A stretch of 5,292 bases of DNA. It comes from Kiritimatiellia bacterium. Its GTDB lineage: Bacteria > Verrucomicrobiota > Kiritimatiellia > RFP12 > UBA3636. The notes below the pieces were generated by a model. The model searched no databases, was not told the DNA's origin, and saw nothing but the letters and a program-made list of their open reading frames with translations. Both the position numbers and the translations under genes were made by a program. The stretch's first letter is position 1. Every line of letters begins with the position of its first letter. Location of the stretch: assembly GCA_017413145.1 (NCBI GenBank), contig JAFPUX010000531.1, positions 1-5,292 of the forward strand, read 5' to 3'. Shown piece by piece: positions 1 through 3,875 of the stretch.

Positions 1-851
1 CGGAAGAGGGCGGCCGTCTCGGACGCGGACGCGGCGGCGGCGTCCGCGGCGGCCGCGGGCAGGCAGACGGTCCAGGCCTTCGTCATGGCGCGGAGCGAGG
101 CCGTTTCGACCTTCGACATCGGCATTCGGAGGACCTTGCGGCTCTTGAAGGTCAGGACGGGGAACTTGTCGGCCTTCACCCCGGAACCGAACCGCTGGTA
201 GCGAACGCGGGATTCGACGAACGGCGCGACGCTTTCGGGGCCCGACGCGAGCGCGAACGCCTGGCGGACCGACGCGACGGGGCCGTTCTCCCCGCGGAAC
301 TGCATCAGGACGACGGTCTGTTCCTTGCGGTCGCGGGGCGGCCGGAACGCGGCGCGGATTTCGGTCGCGGTCGCGATGTCGAACGTGTAGACGTGCGCGC
401 CCAGCGCGGCCGGAATCTCCGAAAAACCGTCGACGACGACGAACTGCGAGGCGTCGAATTCGCGGCCCGGCAGCTCGAACCGGTAGCCGGCCCGTTCCTT
501 GACGAGGCGGACCTGTTCCGACCGCTCGGCCAGCCGGCGCAGCCGGGGCGACAGCTCCGCGACCCAGGCACGGTAGGCCTTCAGGTCGACCTGGACCGTC
601 GCGTCGATGGAAATGTTCCCGCGCGCGTCGGATTTGAACGCCGGCAGGCCGCGGGCGTTGGCGGGATACAGCGCGCACACGGCGCGCTCGTGGAGTTGCG
701 ACGCGAGGGTTTTCACCTCCGCGAGCGTTTCGGCCCGTCGCGCCTCCAGTTGCGCGGCGGCGGCCGGCGTGAGCGGTGCGCGGGCCGGCCCCTGCGCCGG
801 GCAGAGCGCGGGAAGGAGCATCAGGGCGAGAAGCGGGGCGGCGCGTTTCAT
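1..851 (-). CDS. Putative secreted protein of unknown function (C-terminus beyond window)
   Basis: The frame reads from an ATG at 851 for 283 codons without a stop and runs off the left edge, so the protein is incomplete. The first 20-25 residues look like a Sec signal peptide: K2-R3, a hydrophobic run at about 4-16 (AAPLLALMLLPAL), then a small, Pro/Ala-rich stretch where signal peptidase I could cut. There is no good lipobox before Cys17. Residues about 30-60 and 95-120 are charged and helix-prone (possible coiled coil), and the middle alternates short strand-like and charged segments. Residues 265-280 are an Ala-rich, low-complexity stretch. I recognise no enzyme motif or named family, and function is unknown. 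The start is supported by a TATAAT box 8 nt upstream. The gene is divergent from queF across 90 bp, which does not imply a shared role. It is likely periplasmic or exported if the organism is diderm. Confidence 0.8.
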   Translation of the reverse strand, partial: MKRAAPLLALMLLPALCPAQGPARAPLTPAAAAQLEARRAETLAEVKTLASQLHERAVCALYPANARGLPAFKSDARGNISIDATVQVDLKAYRAWVAELSPRLRRLAERSEQVRLVKERAGYRFELPGREFDASQFVVVDGFSEIPAALGAHVYTFDIATATEIRAAFRPPRDRKEQTVVLMQFRGENGPVASVRQAFALASGPESVAPFVESRVRYQRFGSGVKADKFPVLTFKSRKVLRMPMSKVETASLRAMTKAWTVCLPAAAADAAAASASETAALF

Positions 852-859
852 CGTCCGGG

Positions 860-888
860 ATTATATCCGCTTCCGCCGCCGGAATCCA
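860..888 (-). promoter_or_regulatory. Sigma70-like promoter of the secreted-protein gene
   Basis: A perfect TATAAT reads on the minus strand at 865-860. A weak -35 candidate (TGGATT, 888-883, three of six consensus positions) lies 17 nt upstream. The -10 box ends 8 nt before the ATG at 851, so transcription should start within about 2 nt of the start codon. The AT-rich hexamer stands out sharply in GC-rich surroundings. The -10 call is strong and the -35 call is weak. Confidence 0.65.
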
Positions 889-904
889 GCGAAATCCGCG
901 TCGC

Positions 905-933
905 TTGAAACGCGGACGCGGGTCGGGTATACT
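905..933 (+). promoter_or_regulatory. Sigma70-like promoter of queF
   Basis: TTGAAA (905-910), a 17-nt spacer and TATACT (928-933) form a near-consensus housekeeping promoter. The -10 ends 8 nt before the queF ATG at 942, predicting an essentially leaderless mRNA. The expected -35 of the divergent promoter lies 16 bp away, so polymerases at the two promoters would be close neighbours. No Shine-Dalgarno sequence fits between the -10 box and the ATG. Confidence 0.75.
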
Positions 934-941
934 CCGCGTCC

Positions 942-1451
942 ATGCAAACGAAAGCGAAAACGACGAAGCCCGTTCCCCGCACGCGCGAAGGCCTCAAGCT
1001 CCTGGGCGCCGGGGCGCGGCCCGCCGCGCCGGCGGACTACGACCCGACGCTGCTCGAGTGTTTCGGCAACCGCCACCCCGACCTGGACACGATGGTGACG
1101 CTGCGCTGCCCCGAGTTCACGACGCTGTGCCCCGTCACCGGGCAGCCCGATTTCGGCGAGCTCGTGGTCCGCTACGTCCCGGCGGAAAAACTCGTCGAGA
1201 GCAAGTCGCTCAAGCTCTACCTCTTCTCGTTCCGCAACCACGGCGACTTCCACGAGGACGTCTGCAACATCGTCCTCAAGGACCTGCGCGAGCTCCTCGT
1301 CCCGAAATACATCGAGGTCCGCGGCCGCTTCCGCCCGCGCGGCGGCATCGCCATCCATCCGTTCGTCGCGTGGGGCGCGGCGAAGGGCGGCTGGGCGGCC
1401 CTTGCGAAGAAACGCCTGCTGGAGGAAGATTCCGAGGCCGGTCGATCCTAG
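942..1451 (+). CDS. queF: NADPH-dependent 7-cyano-7-deazaguanine (preQ0) reductase QueF
   Basis: QueF reduces the nitrile of preQ0 to the aminomethyl group of preQ1 using two NADPH, in the cytoplasmic pathway to queuosine in tRNA. The 169-residue product has the size of the short, unimodular YkvM-type enzyme (about 165 residues in Bacillus subtilis), not the longer E. coli type. The nucleophilic Cys63 lies in TLCPVTGQPDFG, followed by Asp70. The QueF signature ESKSLKLYLFSFRNHGDFHE covers 86-105 and ends with His104-Glu105. The spacings Cys to Asp (7) and Cys to His (41) equal those of B. subtilis Cys55, Asp62 and His96. Residues 1-30 are a basic, poorly conserved lead-in. The ATG at 942 is chosen because it gives the family length and sits 8 nt after a TATACT box. 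The yhhQ-type transporter follows after 52 nt on the same strand. The rest of the pathway (queC/D/E, tgt, queA) is not in the window. Confidence 0.96.
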   Translation: MQTKAKTTKPVPRTREGLKLLGAGARPAAPADYDPTLLECFGNRHPDLDTMVTLRCPEFTTLCPVTGQPDFGELVVRYVPAEKLVESKSLKLYLFSFRNHGDFHEDVCNIVLKDLRELLVPKYIEVRGRFRPRGGIAIHPFVAWGAAKGGWAALAKKRLLEEDSEAGRS

Positions 1452-1468
1452 CCTCTTGCGGCCGCGGG

Positions 1469-1503
1469 GGTTGTCGCAACATCCAACCTTAAAAAACTAC
1501 GAC
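1469..1503 (+). promoter_or_regulatory. preQ1-I (class I) riboswitch aptamer upstream of the queuosine-precursor transporter
   Basis: P1 is GGUUG (1469-1473) paired with CAACC (1484-1488), five Watson-Crick pairs that G-U pairs 1468/1489 and 1467/1490 could extend. The 10-nt loop UCGCAACAUC (1474-1483) matches the Thermoanaerobacter tengcongensis preQ1 aptamer loop UCGCAGUAAC at 7 of 10 positions. C1483 occupies the place of the cytosine that pairs with preQ1. The tail UUAAAAAACUA (1489-1499) matches the B. subtilis queC aptamer tail (AUAAAAAACUA) except at its first base. P2 is less clear: C1477-G1501 with A1479-U1498 would copy the T. tengcongensis geometry, while UCG (1474-1476) with CGA (1500-1502) offers three contiguous pairs. 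C1497 stands where an adenine contacts the ligand in the ungapped T. tengcongensis alignment. The transporter ATG follows at once, so control of translation initiation is the likely platform, and there is no room for a terminator. Comparisons with known aptamers are from memory. Genomic context supports the call independently. Confidence 0.82.
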
Positions 1504-2166
1504 ATGAAGAAAACGCCCGAAAACCTGCTCGCGCTCGGCATGCTGTTCGCCGTCGCTCTGGTTCTCTCCAACGTCGTCGCGGCGAAGGTCGTGGCGACGT
1601 CCGTCCCGTTTCCCGGCGGCACGCTCGTCTTCCCCGGCGCCGTTTTCTGCTACGCGATCACGTTTCTCGCGACCGACGTCGTGGGCGAGGTCTGGGGCCG
1701 GCGCGAGGCGCGCGCCGTCGTGCGCTGGGGCTTCGCCGCGCAGGTCCTCGCCGCGGCTCTGCTGCTCTTCACGCAGGCGCTGCCCGCCGCGGATCCGGAG
1801 GTCCAGCGCGCCTACGGGCGACTCCTCGGCCTCAACTGGGTCTTCGCCGGCGCGAGCCTCGCGGCCTACGCGCTGAGCCAGAGCTGGGACGTGTTCGTCT
1901 TCCACCGGATCCGCGACCGGGTCCTCGCCCGGCATCCGGACGGCCGCCGCCGCCGCTGGATCTGGAACAACGTTTCGACGATGTCCTCGCAGCTGCTCGA
2001 CACGGTCGTCTTCGTCGGCCTCGCGTTCGGCTGCGGCCTGGGCTGGCTTTTCGACCCCGCCGCGCGGCCCGCGCTCTTTTCGCTGATGCTCGGGCAGTAC
2101 CTCGTGAAGCTCGCGCTCGCCGCGCTCGACACGCCCGTCTTCTACCTGCTCACGCGGAAGGCGTAG
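1504..2166 (+). CDS. yhhQ: Queuosine-precursor (preQ0/preQ1) transporter, YhhQ/COG1738 family
   Basis: This family of inner-membrane proteins imports queuosine precursors; E. coli YhhQ was shown to be needed for preQ0/preQ1 uptake. The product is 220 residues with about six hydrophobic segments, near 8-29, 39-58, 72-92, 110-133, 160-182 and 187-213, a usual size for the family. Recognisable family motifs are SNVVAAK (22-28), TDVVGEVWG (57-65), NNVSTMSSQLLDT (155-167) and QYLVKLALAALDTPVFY (198-214). An RDRVLARHPDGRRRR-type basic loop near 137-151 is probably cytoplasmic. I chose the ATG at 1504 because an in-frame upstream ATG at 1402 would overlap queF and add 34 residues unlike a membrane protein. 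It would also place the riboswitch inside coding sequence. No Shine-Dalgarno precedes the ATG. The gene is probably cotranscribed with queF and gated by the preQ1 aptamer. Its 3' end overlaps the convergent HAD gene by 17 bp. The exact substrate (preQ0, preQ1 or queuine) cannot be read from sequence. Confidence 0.92.
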   Translation: MKKTPENLLALGMLFAVALVLSNVVAAKVVATSVPFPGGTLVFPGAVFCYAITFLATDVVGEVWGRREARAVVRWGFAAQVLAAALLLFTQALPAADPEVQRAYGRLLGLNWVFAGASLAAYALSQSWDVFVFHRIRDRVLARHPDGRRRRWIWNNVSTMSSQLLDTVVFVGLAFGCGLGWLFDPAARPALFSLMLGQYLVKLALAALDTPVFYLLTRKA

Positions 2167-2824
2167 GCGCGGCGGCCGCCGCCAGCCCGAAGAACGCGGG
2201 CAGGTCGGCCACGGAGGGGATCACCGGCGCGCCGCGGCGTTCGAGGCGCGCGCGGGATTCGTAGCCGGACGCGACGAGGACGCACGCGCAGCCGAGCGCG
2301 TCCGCGACCTCCTTGTCGTGGCCCGTGTCTCCGACCATGCAGACCCGCTCCGGGGCGAGGCCGAGCGACGCGAAGAGCGCCCGCGCGCGGCCGACCTTCG
2401 AACCGGCCGCGGCGTCCGCGTGGCCGCTCACCGCGCCGAAGAGGTCCCGCACGCCGTGGCGCGCGAGCGCGCGTTCCAGCTCTTTTTCCTCGGAAGACGA
2501 AACGATCGAAAGCGACGCGCCGGCGCGCCGCAGCGAACGCAGCGCGCAGGCGGCGCCGGGGACGAGCCGCACGGTCGGATCGGACGCGAACACGGCGAAA
2601 AAGCGGTCGCACAGGGCGCCCCAGTCGTGGTGCTCCACGTCGATGCCGAGCGCTTCGTAGCAACCGCGCGCCGGAAAGGAGAAAACCTCGCGGTAGCGTT
2701 CGGCCGTGATCGGCGCCTTGCCCTGGTCGGCGAGCAGCGCGTTCGTCCCGGCGACGGCCGCGTGCAGGTCGTCCTGCAGCGTGCCGTTCCAGTCGAAGAG
2801 GAAATGCCCGGGAAGCGTCCGCAT
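2150..2824 (-). CDS. HAD-superfamily hydrolase, phosphoglycolate phosphatase-like, with an Asn in motif I
   Basis: The 224-residue protein has the four HAD motifs in order. Motif I is FDWNGTL with the nucleophile Asp11; motif II is the Ser pair at 109-110 in SIVSSSEE; motif III is Lys143 in GSKVGRA; motif IV is GDTGHD with Asp166 and Asp170. A helical cap (about 17-85) between motifs I and II fits subclass C1, as in Gph and beta-phosphoglucomutase relatives. These are cytoplasmic, Mg-dependent phosphatases or phosphomutases. Motif I is unusual: the second Asp of DxD, the usual general acid/base, is Asn13. The substrate is unknown. The frame is open well upstream of 2824, but the earlier part antisense to argC is compositionally odd. 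The ATG at 2824 puts motif I at the usual distance from the N-terminus and has TATGCT 8 nt upstream. The C-terminus (GLAAAAAPTPSA) is a low-complexity tail overlapping the end of the transporter gene. Confidence 0.88.
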   Translation of the reverse strand: MRTLPGHFLFDWNGTLQDDLHAAVAGTNALLADQGKAPITAERYREVFSFPARGCYEALGIDVEHHDWGALCDRFFAVFASDPTVRLVPGAACALRSLRRAGASLSIVSSSEEKELERALARHGVRDLFGAVSGHADAAAGSKVGRARALFASLGLAPERVCMVGDTGHDKEVADALGCACVLVASGYESRARLERRGAPVIPSVADLPAFFGLAAAAAPTPSA

Positions 2825-2832
2825 GGCCCGCG

Positions 2833-2861
2833 AGCATAGCCGAAACGCCCCGCCCGCGCAA
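2833..2861 (-). promoter_or_regulatory. Sigma70-like promoter of the HAD gene
   Basis: On the minus strand TTGCGC (2861-2856), a 17-nt spacer and TATGCT (2838-2833) form a promoter whose -10 box ends 8 nt before the ATG at 2824. The geometry matches the other promoters in the window and predicts a leaderless transcript. No Shine-Dalgarno is present. Confidence 0.6.
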
Positions 2862-2880
2862 CGCTTTTGTTCCGGCGCGA

Positions 2881-2910
2881 TTGCCGCGCGCGGGGCGGTT
2901 GTGCTAGACT
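2881..2910 (+). promoter_or_regulatory. Sigma70-like promoter of argC
   Basis: TTGCCG (2881-2886), an 18-nt spacer and TAGACT (2905-2910) precede the argC ATG, with 8 nt between the -10 box and the ATG. It is back to back with the HAD promoter, the two -35 elements being 19 bp apart. I see no convincing ARG-box-like inverted repeat, so arginine repression cannot be claimed from the sequence. Confidence 0.6.
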
Positions 2911-2918
2911 CCCGCCGC

Positions 2919-3875
2919 ATGAGCACGCACACCGTTTTCATCGACGGCAGCGCCGGGACGACCGGCCTGCGCATCCGCGAACGCCTCGCCGGCCGGGCCG
3001 GCATCGAGCTCGTCTCGCTTCCCGAGGAAACCCGCAAGGACCCCGCGGCCCGCGCGGCCGCGCTCGCCGCCGCGGACGTCGCGGTGCTGTGCCTGCCCGA
3101 CGCCGCCGCGCGCGAGGCCGTCGCCCTCGCCGGCGACGCGCCCGTCCGCATCGTGGACACCTCGACCGCGCACCGCACGGCCGACGGCTGGGTCTACGGC
3201 ATGCCCGAGCTGCCGGGCGCGCGGGAGCGCATCCGCGCCGCGAAGCGCGTCGCGAACCCCGGTTGCCACGCGAGCGGCTTCATCGCGCTCGTCGCGCCGC
3301 TCGTACGCGCGGGGTTGGTCCGTCCGGACGCGGAGCTCGCGGCGTTCTCGCTCACGGGCTACACGGGCGGCGGCAAGAAGATGATCGCGGACTACGAGGG
3401 CGCCGCGCGCGGCGCGGGGCGCGATCCGCTCTTGGACGCGCCTCGCCAGTACGGGCTCGCGCAGGCGCACAAGCACATCCCGGAGATGGTCAAGGTCTGC
3501 GGTCTGGAAAAGGCGCCGGCGTTCTGCCCGGTCGTGGCGGACTACGCCTGCGGCATGGAGGTGACGGTCCCGCTGTTCGCCTCGCAACTGCGCGGCACGC
3601 GCGCGGACGTCGCGGCGGTCTACCGCGAGGCGTATCCCGACGGGAGCGGACTGATCCGCTTCGCGGAGGCGCCGGACGCCGCCGAGGGCGGTTTCCTCTC
3701 CGCCGGCGCGTTCGCGGGGCGCGACGACATGCAGGTCGCCGTGCTCGGTTCGGACGAACGCCCGCTGCTCGTCTCGCGCTTCGACAACCTCGGCAAGGGC
3801 GCGTCCGGCGCCGCCATCCAGAACCTCAACCTGCTCCTCGGCGCGCCCGAGACGGACGGCCTCGTCGCCGGCTAG
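2919..3875 (+). CDS. argC: N-acetyl-gamma-glutamyl-phosphate reductase, type 2 (short form)
   Basis: ArgC catalyses the third step of arginine/ornithine synthesis in the cytoplasm, the NADPH-dependent reduction of N-acetylglutamyl phosphate to the semialdehyde. The 318-residue product matches the shorter type-2 enzyme (roughly 310 residues), not the common form of about 345. The N-terminal nucleotide-binding loop is GSAGTTGL (10-17). The catalytic Cys116 lies in VANPGCHASGFIAL. SLTGYTGGGKKM (144-155) and AHKHIPEM (183-190, with the probable catalytic His near 186) are further family motifs. The C-terminal LGKGASGAAIQNLNLLLG (291-308) is also characteristic. The frame is open further upstream, but the ATG at 2919 places the Rossmann loop at residue 10 and has TAGACT 8 nt before it. 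No argB, argJ, argD or other arginine gene adjoins, so argC stands alone here. Its TAG stop shares the CTAG tetramer with the stop of the convergent gene. Confidence 0.95.
   Translation: MSTHTVFIDGSAGTTGLRIRERLAGRAGIELVSLPEETRKDPAARAAALAAADVAVLCLPDAAAREAVALAGDAPVRIVDTSTAHRTADGWVYGMPELPGARERIRAAKRVANPGCHASGFIALVAPLVRAGLVRPDAELAAFSLTGYTGGGKKMIADYEGAARGAGRDPLLDAPRQYGLAQAHKHIPEMVKVCGLEKAPAFCPVVADYACGMEVTVPLFASQLRGTRADVAAVYREAYPDGSGLIRFAEAPDAAEGGFLSAGAFAGRDDMQVAVLGSDERPLLVSRFDNLGKGASGAAIQNLNLLLGAPETDGLVAG

Noticed and set aside
1449..1454. TAGCCT as a -10 box giving the transporter its own short riboswitch leader
   Set aside because: The hexamer resembles TAGACT, but no acceptable -35 lies upstream (AAGATT at 17 nt). 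Cotranscription with queF is simpler, though not proven.
1490..1503. TAAAAA (1490-1495) ending 8 nt before the transporter ATG, read as a -10 box like the other four
   Set aside because: It lacks the final T, no -35 lies at 16-18 nt, and the same bases form the conserved preQ1-I aptamer tail, which explains the A-run better.
1402..1503. N-terminal extension of the transporter from the upstream in-frame ATG at 1402
   Set aside because: It would overlap the QueF C-terminus, adds an Arg/Pro-rich stretch unlike the family and would translate through the aptamer.
2706..2918. N-terminal extension of argC from 2706
   Set aside because: It runs antisense through the HAD gene and would push the Rossmann loop to residue 81; the ATG at 2919 fits the family and the promoter.
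2825..3178. N-terminal extension of the HAD protein, open to 3178
   Set aside because: It is antisense to argC, Arg/Ala/Ser-rich as expected for a shadow frame in GC-rich DNA, and upstream of a motif I already placed near residue 11.
3837..3851. CTCGG/CCGAG inverted repeat near the end of argC as a terminator
   Set aside because: It lies inside codons of argC, upstream of the stop, and has no U-tract; short GC repeats like this are expected by chance here.
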